11,357 bases of DNA, taken from an uncultured Ardenticatenia bacterium (GTDB taxonomy: Bacteria; Chloroflexota; Anaerolineae; Promineifilales; Promineifilaceae). The first letter of the stretch is position 1; each line of letters opens with the position of its first letter. Below are positions 1 to 6,042 of this stretch, in pieces. Where the stretch lies: assembly GCA_937858165.1 (NCBI GenBank), contig CALLZA010000015.1, positions 1-11,357 of the forward strand, read 5' to 3'. The translations under genes were made by a program, and so were the position numbers. The notes below the pieces were generated by a model. That model was not told where the DNA came from. It ran no database searches and was given only the letters and a program-made list of their open reading frames with translations.

Positions 1-2
1 CT

Positions 3-1505
3 GCCTGCGGCGTGTCCGAGTTTGTGGCGCCGCGCGGTCCCGGGTGGGAGTTGTCCGGTCTGCCGGGTGGCGTGGGCCGGGCAAAGGCGGGCGTCGTGGA
101 TGTGGCCCGCGCGGGCGCGGCTCCGGGCGAATCCCCCCCCCCCCTGACGGCCGATGACCTGCGGCGGTGCGAGGGCATCATCCAGCAGGCCGCCCTGGCC
201 ATCCAGAACGCCCAATCGTATGGCCAGACACAGACCGCGCTGGCCAACCAGGCGCGCCTCTCCGGCGAACTGCGCGCCGTGGCCGACGTGAGCATCGCCA
301 CCGCGGCTACGCTCGACGCCGACCGCCTGCTGGCCGCCGCCGCCGACCTGACGCGGGCCAGCTTCGACCTCTACCACGCCCACATCTACCTGCTGGACGA
401 CGCGCGGGAGACGTTGGTCTTGCGCGCCGGATCGGGCGAGATCGGCCGGCGCATGTTGCGCGAGGGACGACAGATCCCGCTGGCCGCTCGTTCCATCGTG
501 GCCCGCGCCGCGCGCGAACACGACGTCGTCGTCGTGCCCGACGTGCGCCACTCGCCCGACTTTCTGCCCCACCCCCTGCTGCCGCAGACACGCTCAGAGA
601 TGGCCGTGCCGCTGATCGTCGGCGAACGCCTGTTGGGCGTGCTCGACGTGCAGGCCGAGCAGCCCGATCGCTTCCAGCCCGACGACGTGCTGGTGCACAA
701 GATTCTGGGCGCGCAGTTGGCCGTGGCGACGCAGAACGCCTACTACTTCGCCGAACAACTGCGCACGGCCGAGCAGTTGCGCGAGGTCGATCGGCTAAAA
801 ACCGACTTTCTGGCTCGTATGAGCCACGAACTGCGCACGCCGCTCAACTCCATCATCGGCTTCGCTGACGTCCTCCTGATGGGCCTCGACGGCGACCTGA
901 CCGAGCGCATGGTCGAAGACCTGCAACTCATCCGCAGCAGTGGCTACCACCTGCGCGACATCATCGGCGACATCCTCGACATGTCCAAGATCGAGGCCGG
1001 GCGGCTGGAATTGATCATCGAGCCGTTCGACATAGAGCGCATCGCCGGCGAACTGATGGCCACGGCCGCGCCGCTGGCCGAGCAGAAGGGGCTGACGCTT
1101 AAGCTCGACATCGCCCGCAATGTCGGCCCGCTGGTGGCCGACCGCACGCGCGTTCGTCAGGTGCTGTGGAACCTGATCGGCAACGCCATCAAGTTCACCG
1201 ACCGCGGCCAAATCGCCGTCTTGGTGCGCCGCGATAACGGCGAGGTACTGTTCACTGTGACCGACACCGGTATCGGCATTGCCGCCGAGCACCTGCCGCG
1301 CATCTTCGACCAGTTCAACCAGATCAACCCCGGTCGGCGCGGTTCCATCAGCGGCACGGGGCTGGGCCTGTCGATTAGCAAGAGCCTGGTCGAGTTGCAT
1401 GGCGGCCACATCTGGGTCGAAAGCCGGCCCGGCCAGGGCAGCGCCTTCCACTTCGCCCTGCCTGCCCGGGCCGCCGACCCCACCGCGACAGAAACGGCGT
1501 TGTAA
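3..1505 (+). CDS. GAF-domain sensor histidine kinase (5' end outside window)
   Basis: Sensor kinase that autophosphorylates on histidine and passes phosphate to a receiver. The frame is open to the left edge. A GTG at 12 could start it, but residues 1-75 (numbered from that GTG) look like the tail of an upstream GAF domain (GVVDV, then LTADDL and QQAALAIQNA), so I treat it as 5'-truncated. A complete GAF domain follows at about 85-235 (AVPLIVGERLLGVLDVQAEQ), then a short helical linker. The HisKA H-box is FLARMSHELRTPLN with phospho-acceptor H272. The HATPase has N-box N387/N391, G1 box DTGIGI 418-423 and G2 box GTGLGLSI 448-455. No transmembrane segment is visible, so the visible part is cytosolic. 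A run of 12 C at 133-144 lies inside the frame and is an indel risk. A stand-alone receiver gene follows 140 nt downstream and is the likely partner. Kinase call firm; true N-terminus and input signal unknown. Confidence 0.9.
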   Translation, partial: ACGVSEFVAPRGPGWELSGLPGGVGRAKAGVVDVARAGAAPGESPPPLTADDLRRCEGIIQQAALAIQNAQSYGQTQTALANQARLSGELRAVADVSIATAATLDADRLLAAAADLTRASFDLYHAHIYLLDDARETLVLRAGSGEIGRRMLREGRQIPLAARSIVARAAREHDVVVVPDVRHSPDFLPHPLLPQTRSEMAVPLIVGERLLGVLDVQAEQPDRFQPDDVLVHKILGAQLAVATQNAYYFAEQLRTAEQLREVDRLKTDFLARMSHELRTPLNSIIGFADVLLMGLDGDLTERMVEDLQLIRSSGYHLRDIIGDILDMSKIEAGRLELIIEPFDIERIAGELMATAAPLAEQKGLTLKLDIARNVGPLVADRTRVRQVLWNLIGNAIKFTDRGQIAVLVRRDNGEVLFTVTDTGIGIAAEHLPRIFDQFNQINPGRRGSISGTGLGLSISKSLVELHGGHIWVESRPGQGSAFHFALPARAADPTATETAL

Positions 1506-1645
1506 TAGTCGGCGTAATGATCGCTTGATTCAATGGTATGGAGTCGTATCGGTAGCGGCGCAAGTAGCCGGTGGCGGGCATTCATCGACGCGAACAAAGA
1601 CGGCCGCGCCATTCCGGCGCTTGAGCGACAATTGAGGACAAGCTA

Positions 1646-2032
1646 ATGGCTCGCAAGCGAGTACTGTGTATTGAAGATAACGTCAGTAACATGCGCCTCG
1701 TGGGGCGCATTGTCGAGGCCGAGAAACACGACTTTCTCAGTGCTGCTGATGGCCCCGCGGCTCTCGGTCTCATCGAGCAAGAGCGGCCGGATCTCATCCT
1801 GCTGGACATCAACATTCCCGGCGTCGATGGGCTGGAGATCGCCCGCCGGCTGAAGGCCAACGCCGCGCTGTCAACCATCCCCATCATCGCCACCACGGCC
1901 AATGTGCTGATCGGCGACCGCGAGCGCTGTCTGGAAGCGGGCTGCGACGCCTACTTGCCCAAGCCGCTGGACGTGCGCGAGTTGCAGGACGTGCTGCGCG
2001 CCTACCTCGGCCGCGCTAACGGCCACCACTAA
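1646..2032 (+). CDS. Single-domain response regulator (CheY/DivK-like receiver)
   Basis: A 128-residue protein that is a receiver domain and nothing else. It has the acidic pair E10/D11 (CIEDN), phospho-acceptor D54 in LILLDINIPG, the switch threonine T84 in IIATTANVL and the conserved lysine K106 in LPKPL. With no output domain it probably acts by protein-protein contact or as a phosphorelay intermediate, like DivK or Spo0F. The start is supported by GAGGA at 1634-1638, 7 nt before the ATG. It lies just downstream of the GAF histidine kinase on the same strand, so that kinase is the obvious donor, although the 140-nt gap leaves room for a separate promoter. The TTANVL form of the switch region resembles receivers found in hybrid kinases. 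Family call is firm; target unknown. Confidence 0.92.
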   Translation: MARKRVLCIEDNVSNMRLVGRIVEAEKHDFLSAADGPAALGLIEQERPDLILLDINIPGVDGLEIARRLKANAALSTIPIIATTANVLIGDRERCLEAGCDAYLPKPLDVRELQDVLRAYLGRANGHH

Positions 2033-2054
2033 CTTAAAGAGCCCACGCCACGGG

Positions 2055-2137
2055 CGCCAAGAACGCTGAGAATAGATCTCACCCCAAGAGACGCTCTTGG
2101 CGTTCTTAGCGTCCTTCGCGTTCTTGGCGTGAGATCT
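2055..2137. repeat. Interleaved inverted repeats in intergenic region
   Basis: Two inverted repeats interleave. A 12-bp arm CGCCAAGAACGC (2055-2066) pairs with 2118-2129, and a 9-bp arm AGATCTCAC (2074-2082) pairs with GTGAGATCT (2129-2137). The order A-B-A'-B' is that of a pseudoknot. A compact 7-bp hairpin with a 3-nt loop (2084-2090 / 2094-2100) sits inside. Bases 2094-2121 match 10576-10603 at 23 of 28 positions, so this is one member of a dispersed intergenic repeat family. No T-run follows, so a standard terminator is not supported. Confidence 0.7.
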
Positions 2138-2140
2138 CTT

Positions 2141-2192
2141 CCCCCAATCCCTAATCCCTAGCCCCTAGCCCCTAATCCCTACCCCTTTCCCC
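2141..2192. repeat. Telomere-like C-rich heptamer array (G-quadruplex-prone on minus strand)
   Basis: Degenerate 7-nt units of the type CCCTAAT / CCCTAGC recur about six times. The minus strand therefore carries a series of G3-G5 runs separated by 2-4 nt, which fits the G-quadruplex pattern. It lies between the receiver gene and the ATP-grasp gene. The rest of the gap, 2193-2272, shows no gene or clear promoter. Confidence 0.65.
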
Positions 2193-2272
2193 ATTGCCAA
2201 CCCGCCCCACATCGCTAAAATCATCCGCAGTGGCCAATCGGCCCAAACTGGACGACAACGCAACGAGGCGAC

Positions 2273-3355
2273 ATGCGCGTAGCTCTGTTGGCGAACTTGC
2301 AGAAGAACGCCCCGACGTGGCCGGGAATGCCGGCCGATCGCTGGGACGACCTCGACTCTGAGGCCACTATCGAGGGCATCCTGGCCGCCCTGCGGGCCGG
2401 CGGCCACGAGGCGACCTTCCTCGAAGGCAACACGAGCCTCTTTGAAACCCTGCCGCGGCTGCGGCCCGACATCTGCTTCAACATCTGCGAAGGGCACTGG
2501 GGCGACTCACGCGAGGCCCACGTGCCGGCCATTCTGGAGATGCTGCGCGTCCCCTACACCGGCTCCGGTGTGCTAACGCTGGCTCTGGCGCTGGATAAGC
2601 CCATGACCAAGCGCGTCCTGTCGCACCACGGCCTGGCGACGCCGACCTTTCAGACGTTCGAGCGCCTCAACGAGCCGCTCGACGCCGACATGCGCTTCCC
2701 TCTGTTCGTCAAGCCCAGCCGCGAGGGCACGGGCATGGGCGTGACGGCCGAGTCCATCGTCTACGATGAACGCCAGTTGCGCGCCCAGTTGCGCCGCCAG
2801 TTCGACATTTACGACCAGCCCATCCTCGTCGAGCACTTCGTCGAGGGGCGCGAGGTGACCGTCGGCCTGCTGGGCAACCTGACCTGGCCCGTGGCGCGGC
2901 GTTTGCCCGAAGACCTGGAAGCCCCACGCATCTCGCGCGGCCTGCACTTCTTCCCGGCGCTGGAGGTGGACATGAGCCGCTATCCGGAAGAGGAAGCGGG
3001 CATCTACACCAGCCGCATGAAGACGGAGTGGGCCAACCAGTTCTACTACCACTGCCCCGCGCCGCTGCCGTCGCAACTGGTCGAGGAGCTAAACTGGCTG
3101 GCCGCGGCTACGTTCCGCGTCACCGGCTGCTTCGACGTCGGCCGCATCGACTTCCGCCTCGACGCCCACGACAACGACAAACCCTACATCCTGGAAATCA
3201 ACCCCCTGCCGGGGCTGAACCCCGGCTACTCTGACTTGCCGCTGGAGGCGCAGGCCGACGGCTGGACGTTCGAGCAGCTCATCAACCGCATCCTGATGGA
3301 GGCGATCGACCGTTACGGCCTGACCGAAGACAGCGCCATATCAGCCTCCACTTAG
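2273..3355 (+). CDS. D-Ala-D-Ala-ligase-like ATP-grasp enzyme
   Basis: Carboxylate-amine ligase of the ATP-grasp superfamily (acyl-phosphate mechanism), 360 residues and cytosolic. The D-Ala-D-Ala ligase layout is visible: an N-terminal pre-ATP-grasp domain ending in LRVPYTGSGVLTLALALDK (about 91-109), nucleotide-binding FVKPSREGTGMGV (K147), adenine-side VEHFVEGREVTV (186-197), and metal/phosphate residues D293 (GRIDFR) and E308-N310 (ILEINPLPGLNPG). Two active-site segments differ from classical Ddl: EGHWGDSRE replaces the usual HGxxGEDG stretch, and NPLPGLNPGYSDLP replaces NTxPGMTxxSLxP. The substrate is therefore probably not D-alanine. GAGG at 2265-2268 precedes the ATG. A LysW-like protein follows 28 nt downstream on the same strand and may be its substrate or carrier, which is inference. 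A divergent Ddl acting in peptidoglycan synthesis is the alternative. Superfamily firm, substrate unknown. Confidence 0.85.
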   Translation: MRVALLANLQKNAPTWPGMPADRWDDLDSEATIEGILAALRAGGHEATFLEGNTSLFETLPRLRPDICFNICEGHWGDSREAHVPAILEMLRVPYTGSGVLTLALALDKPMTKRVLSHHGLATPTFQTFERLNEPLDADMRFPLFVKPSREGTGMGVTAESIVYDERQLRAQLRRQFDIYDQPILVEHFVEGREVTVGLLGNLTWPVARRLPEDLEAPRISRGLHFFPALEVDMSRYPEEEAGIYTSRMKTEWANQFYYHCPAPLPSQLVEELNWLAAATFRVTGCFDVGRIDFRLDAHDNDKPYILEINPLPGLNPGYSDLPLEAQADGWTFEQLINRILMEAIDRYGLTEDSAISAST

Positions 3356-3383
3356 CCGACTTGTTTAACCGCAGGAGAGACCG

Positions 3384-3674
3384 ATGGCCGACAAAGACCC
3401 CTCCCTCATGGCCCGTTGCCCCGAGTGCGACTCGCGCATCTACTTCGAACGCCGGCCTGACACCGGCGAGATCATCGTTTGTCCAGAGTGCGAGGCCAGT
3501 CTGGAGATCATCCGCAATAACCCCATCCGCCTCGACTGGGCCTATGACGAGGGGGAGCGCCCCGGAGCCGGCGGCGGCCCTGCGCCGGAGGAGTTGTTCG
3601 GCCTCAGCGTAGACAGTGGGCGTGACGAAGGGGAGGAGGAGTATGGGGACGACGAGGATTACGGCGGCTACTAG
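3384..3674 (+). CDS. LysW-like zinc-binding small protein (possible amino-group carrier)
   Basis: A 96-residue protein with a zinc knuckle of two CPEC motifs (C12/C15 and C33/C36) followed by ASLEIIRNNPIRLDW. This is the arrangement of LysW/ArgW amino-group carrier proteins, in which the intermediate of lysine or arginine synthesis is attached to a C-terminal glutamate (EDWGE). Here the body is extended by a Gly/Pro/acidic linker (about 55-90) and ends in DEDYGGY. An EDxG-like segment is present, but the terminal Glu is replaced by Gly-Tyr. The start is supported by AGGAG at 3373-3377, 6 nt before the ATG. It lies 28 nt after the ATP-grasp gene, so the two are likely co-transcribed. None of the other lysine or arginine pathway genes are in the window, so a classical LysW role is not shown. 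It could also be a generic zinc-ribbon protein. Confidence 0.75.
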   Translation: MADKDPSLMARCPECDSRIYFERRPDTGEIIVCPECEASLEIIRNNPIRLDWAYDEGERPGAGGGPAPEELFGLSVDSGRDEGEEEYGDDEDYGGY

Positions 3675-3681
3675 CGTAGCC

Positions 3682-3733
3682 CATGTCGCGCGATTCTCCA
3701 GAATCGCGCGATTCTGGAGAATCGCGCTACATG
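3682..3733. repeat. 52-bp palindrome spanning the start of the sialidase-like gene
   Basis: Bases 3688-3727 form a perfect loopless 40-bp palindrome. It extends to 3682-3733 (26-bp arms) with one mismatched pair (3687/3728). Each half is itself a smaller palindrome (GCGCGATTCT twice, with CC or GG centres). Both ends read CATG, so one copy of ATG at each end is a possible start codon. It lies 7 nt after the stop of the LysW-like gene. Confidence 0.85.
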
Positions 3734-4867
3734 CTGCGCAAAGCCGCTAAGTGGGGCGCACTGGCGCTGGGCCTGCTGCTGCTCCTGTTCGTCGCCCTGG
3801 TCGCCTACTGGGCGCTGCGGCCCAACCGCGCCCAGGTTGACCCCGCGCTGGCGGCCGAGGTGTGGCCGGTGGTCAGCGACGGCCTGCACAACTCCAACAC
3901 CCACCTGATTTACTGGCGCGACGCCTTTTATCTCGTCCACGCCCGTTCGCGCTTCCACATGGGCAACAGCGATTCGCGGCTGGTCGTGCGCCGCTCGGCC
4001 GACGGGCGCGAGTGGGAAGAGATCGCCGCACTGAGCATGCCTGAGCAAGATATTCGCGACCCCAAGTTCGCCGTCATCGATGACCGCCTCTTCCTCTACG
4101 CCCTGCCCAACACCGGCTTCGAGCCGGAGCCATATGGCACGGTGGTCAGCGTCAGCGACGACGGCCTGACGTGGCCGCCATTCACGCCCATCGAGCCGCA
4201 GGGCTGGCTGTTGTGGGAGCCGAAGACGCAGGACGGGGCGACCTGGTACGCCGCGGCCTACTGGCACGAGCACGGCCGCTCGGCCCTCTTCCGTTCGACC
4301 GACGGGCTGGCCTGGGAGCACGTTTCCGCCATCCACGAAGGCGACCGCAACGACGAGACGGCCAACGAGTTCCTGCCCGATGGGCGCATGCTCGTGACCG
4401 CCCGGCTGGAGGGGGACGACCGCGCCTGGCACCAGGGTTCTCGCCACGCGGCCACGCTGCTGGCCGTGGCCGCGCCGCCCTACACCGAGTGGACGGCCAC
4501 GCGCAGCGCCACCGCCCGGCTCGACGGCCCGGCGCTGTTCAGCTACAACGGCCGCGTCTACGCCGTCGGCCGCTTCGACCCGGAGGGGGTAGAGTCATGG
4601 TACGGCGGCAGCAGCCTGCTCGGCCGCAAGCGGACGGCGATCTATGAAGTGACGCCCGACGCGCTGGTTTGGCTGTCGGACCTGCCCAGCGCCGGCGACA
4701 CGTCCTACGCCGGGGCGGTGCTGCGCGACGGCTACCTCTACACGACTTACTACACCAACGACACCCGGCGCGACTACCCGTGGCTGTTGGGGTTGGTCAT
4801 GCCCAGCGACATCATGATGGCGCGGATTCCGCTGGAAAACCTGGAGCGGTTGGCCGAAGACCTCTGA
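3731..4867 (+). CDS. Membrane-anchored sialidase-fold (Asp-box) protein
   Basis: A 378-residue protein with a short basic N-terminus and one hydrophobic segment (about residues 8-28, GALALGLLLLLFVALVAYW), consistent with a signal anchor and an extracellular body. The body carries three Asp-box-like motifs (RRSADGREW 87-95, SVSDDGLTW 140-148, FRSTDGLAW 187-195) and repeated short beta-strand patterns ending in RVYAVGR-type strands, typical of a sialidase-like beta-propeller. I cannot identify a full set of sialidase catalytic residues, so glycosidase activity is not claimed. The frame stays open back to an ATG at 3683, but that extension is only palindrome translated. I choose 3731, where GGAGA (3716-3720) lies 10 nt upstream and the anchor begins. 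The stop codon lies inside another palindrome. Possible role: cell-surface glycan recognition or hydrolysis. Confidence 0.75.
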   Translation: MLRKAAKWGALALGLLLLLFVALVAYWALRPNRAQVDPALAAEVWPVVSDGLHNSNTHLIYWRDAFYLVHARSRFHMGNSDSRLVVRRSADGREWEEIAALSMPEQDIRDPKFAVIDDRLFLYALPNTGFEPEPYGTVVSVSDDGLTWPPFTPIEPQGWLLWEPKTQDGATWYAAAYWHEHGRSALFRSTDGLAWEHVSAIHEGDRNDETANEFLPDGRMLVTARLEGDDRAWHQGSRHAATLLAVAAPPYTEWTATRSATARLDGPALFSYNGRVYAVGRFDPEGVESWYGGSSLLGRKRTAIYEVTPDALVWLSDLPSAGDTSYAGAVLRDGYLYTTYYTNDTRRDYPWLLGLVMPSDIMMARIPLENLERLAEDL

Positions 4868-4892
4868 GGTTTGCGGCAAACCTCAGAGGTCT
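4858..4892. repeat. Perfect palindrome overlapping a stop codon, possible hairpin terminator
   Basis: Arms of 16 bp (4858-4873 and 4877-4892) enclose a 3-nt CGG loop. The TGA stop of the sialidase-like gene (4865-4867) is inside the left arm, so the repeat encodes the last two residues and the stop. The hairpin would be very stable, but no U-tract follows, so intrinsic termination is possible rather than shown. Confidence 0.8.
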
Positions 4893-4944
4893 AGTAGAAT
4901 TCAACCTGTTTCGCTGCGGTTCCGTTTAGGAAGGGGTGAATATC

Positions 4945-4953
4945 TGCTATACT
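4945..4953 (+). promoter_or_regulatory. Candidate extended -10 promoter for the copper-storage gene
   Basis: TGCTATACT reads as an extended -10 element (TGn plus TATACT at 4948-4953). It lies 91 nt before the ATG at 5045 and would start a transcript near 4960. No good -35 hexamer is visible at 16-18 nt, which is usual for extended -10 promoters. I found no convincing CueR or CsoR operator. The rest of the 4893-5044 gap shows nothing else. Confidence 0.4.
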
Positions 4954-5044
4954 GACTCCGTCAATCCTGCCTCTTTCCCGCTTGCCTCGCTGTCCCATCG
5001 CCCCATCTTGTCCATATCCAACCGAATAAAAAGGAGAAAACGAG

Positions 5045-5410
5045 ATGACTCACCAAACGATGGCCGCGCATACCGGTGTTAGCAATGACATGGAGATGTG
5101 CATCGAAATCTGTCAGGAGTGTCACGCGACGTGTCTGGAGACAGTCATGCACTGCCTGTCGATGGGCGGGGAGCACGCCACGCCGGCCCACATCGGCCTG
5201 CTGCTCGACTGCGCCGACATCTGCCGCACCAGCGCCGACTTCATGCTGCGTGGCTCGGCCCGCCATAGGCTGACTTGCGCCACCTGCGCCGAGATCTGTG
5301 AAGCCTGCGCCGTGGAGTGCGACCGCTTCGCGGATGAGTTCATGAAGGCGTGCGCCATGGTCTGCCGGCGCTGCGCGGCTTCGTGCCGGGAGATGGCGGC
5401 GGGGGCGTAA
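5045..5410 (+). CDS. Four-helix-bundle copper-storage protein (Csp3/DUF326-like)
   Basis: A 121-residue protein with 16 cysteines in helical spacing: C19, C23, C26, C30, C37, C56, C60, C78, C81, C85, C88, C92, C103, C107, C110 and C114. Such CxxxCxxCxxxC repeats line the core of Csp-type four-helix bundles, which bind many Cu(I) ions. There is no signal peptide, which points to a cytosolic Csp3-like rather than an exported Csp1-like protein. The start has AAGGAG (5031-5036) 8 nt upstream. A candidate extended -10 promoter lies 91 nt upstream and a perfect palindrome follows the stop, so it looks monocistronic. No copper exporter or chaperone gene is next to it. Role in copper buffering is inferred from the family. 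Confidence 0.9.
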   Translation: MTHQTMAAHTGVSNDMEMCIEICQECHATCLETVMHCLSMGGEHATPAHIGLLLDCADICRTSADFMLRGSARHRLTCATCAEICEACAVECDRFADEFMKACAMVCRRCAASCREMAAGA

Positions 5411-5411
5411 G

Positions 5412-5442
5412 TTGTCGCGCGGGTTGCCAACCCGCGCGACAA
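5412..5442. repeat. Perfect 31-bp palindrome between the copper-storage and DUF488 genes
   Basis: Arms of 15 bp (5412-5426 and 5428-5442) flank a single central C. It begins 2 nt after the copper-storage stop codon and ends 15 nt before the first DUF488 ATG. It would form a strong hairpin in RNA and could end the upstream transcript. No T-run follows. Confidence 0.8.
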
Positions 5443-5445
5443 ATG

Positions 5446-5451
5446 TAGAAT
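5446..5451 (+). promoter_or_regulatory. Candidate -10 element giving a leaderless DUF488 transcript
   Basis: TAGAAT ends 6 nt before the ATG at 5458, where a -10 would place the first base of the RNA at or next to the A of the start codon. No Shine-Dalgarno is present before this ATG, in contrast to most other genes here. Together these suggest leaderless transcription, as is known from -10-like motifs just upstream of start codons in Deinococcus. No -35 hexamer is clear; the palindrome occupies that position. Confidence 0.4.
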
Positions 5452-5457
5452 CGCGTC

Positions 5458-6042
5458 ATGTTGGACCGCGTGCCTATTTTCACCATCGGCTACGGCGCGC
5501 GCGAGATTGACGCCTTCATCGCCGCGCTCCAGCAGCAACACATTGAGTTCCTGATCGACGTGCGCTCGCGCCCCTACTCGCGCTACAAGCCCGACTTCTC
5601 GCGCGACGCGCTGGAAGGGCACCTGCGCCGGGCGGGCATCCGCTACGTCTTCCTGGGCGATTCCCTCGGCGGCCGCCCGGCCGACCCCACCTGCTACGAC
5701 GCCGACGGCAAGGTCGATTACACCGCCCTCGAGCAGCGCCCCTTCTACCGCGAGGGGCTGGATCGCGTGGCCCATGCGTATGAGCAGGGGCGGCGCGTGG
5801 TTCTGATGTGCAGCGAGGGCAAGCCGGAAGCGTGCCACCGCAGCAAGCTCATCGGCAAGTCACTGGCCGGGCGCGGCATCCCCGTGGCCCACATTGACGA
5901 GCACGACGAACTGCTGAGCCAGGAGGAGGTGTTGCCGCGCCTGACCGGCGGGCAACTCTCCTTCTTCGGCGACGACATGCTGCCGGCCGGCTCGCGCAAG
6001 CGCTACGAGCGGCCGGCGAGCGAGGCGGACGAGGATGAATAA
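5458..6042 (+). CDS. DUF488 family protein A, with a C-terminal clamp-motif-like tail
   Basis: A 194-residue protein of the DUF488 family, whose biochemical role I do not know. Family hallmarks are visible: FTIGYG near the N-terminus, FLIDVRSRPYSR (31-42), LRRAGIRYVFLGDSLGGRP (56-74) and the signature MCSEGKPEACHR (117-128, C118/C126/H127/R128), followed by GIPVAHI. Beyond the core is a tail of about 45 residues containing QLSFF at 166-170, close to the beta-sliding-clamp-binding consensus QL[SD]LF, then a charged end. The start codon has no Shine-Dalgarno but has a -10-like TAGAAT 6 nt upstream. Its end overlaps the second DUF488 gene by 8 nt (ATGAATAA), so the two are probably translationally coupled, and a RecQ helicase follows. 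The context suggests nucleic-acid metabolism, which is inference. Confidence 0.88.
   Translation: MLDRVPIFTIGYGAREIDAFIAALQQQHIEFLIDVRSRPYSRYKPDFSRDALEGHLRRAGIRYVFLGDSLGGRPADPTCYDADGKVDYTALEQRPFYREGLDRVAHAYEQGRRVVLMCSEGKPEACHRSKLIGKSLAGRGIPVAHIDEHDELLSQEEVLPRLTGGQLSFFGDDMLPAGSRKRYERPASEADEDE

Noticed and set aside
795..1451. 218-codon minus-strand open frame opposite the kinase
   Set aside because: The plus strand has complete H, N, G1 and G2 boxes; the minus product resembles nothing known.
1525..1553. Possible promoter (TTGATT) before the receiver gene
   Set aside because: No acceptable -10 hexamer occurs at the right distance.
3683..3730. Upstream ATG extending the sialidase-like protein by 16 residues
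   Set aside because: The extension is a translated palindrome (MSRDSPESRDSGESRY) with no RBS, placed before a normal membrane-anchor start at 3731.
3671..4447. 258-codon minus-strand open frame opposite the sialidase-like gene
   Set aside because: It is a shadow of the coding strand, of low-complexity composition and without an RBS or known motif.
4858..4892. Classical rho-independent terminator
   Set aside because: The stem is strong but no run of T follows; I list it as a palindrome with possible terminator activity only.
4917..4953. Copper-responsive operator (CueR or CsoR type) before the copper-storage gene
   Set aside because: No dyad matching either operator type is visible; AAGGGG alone is not enough.
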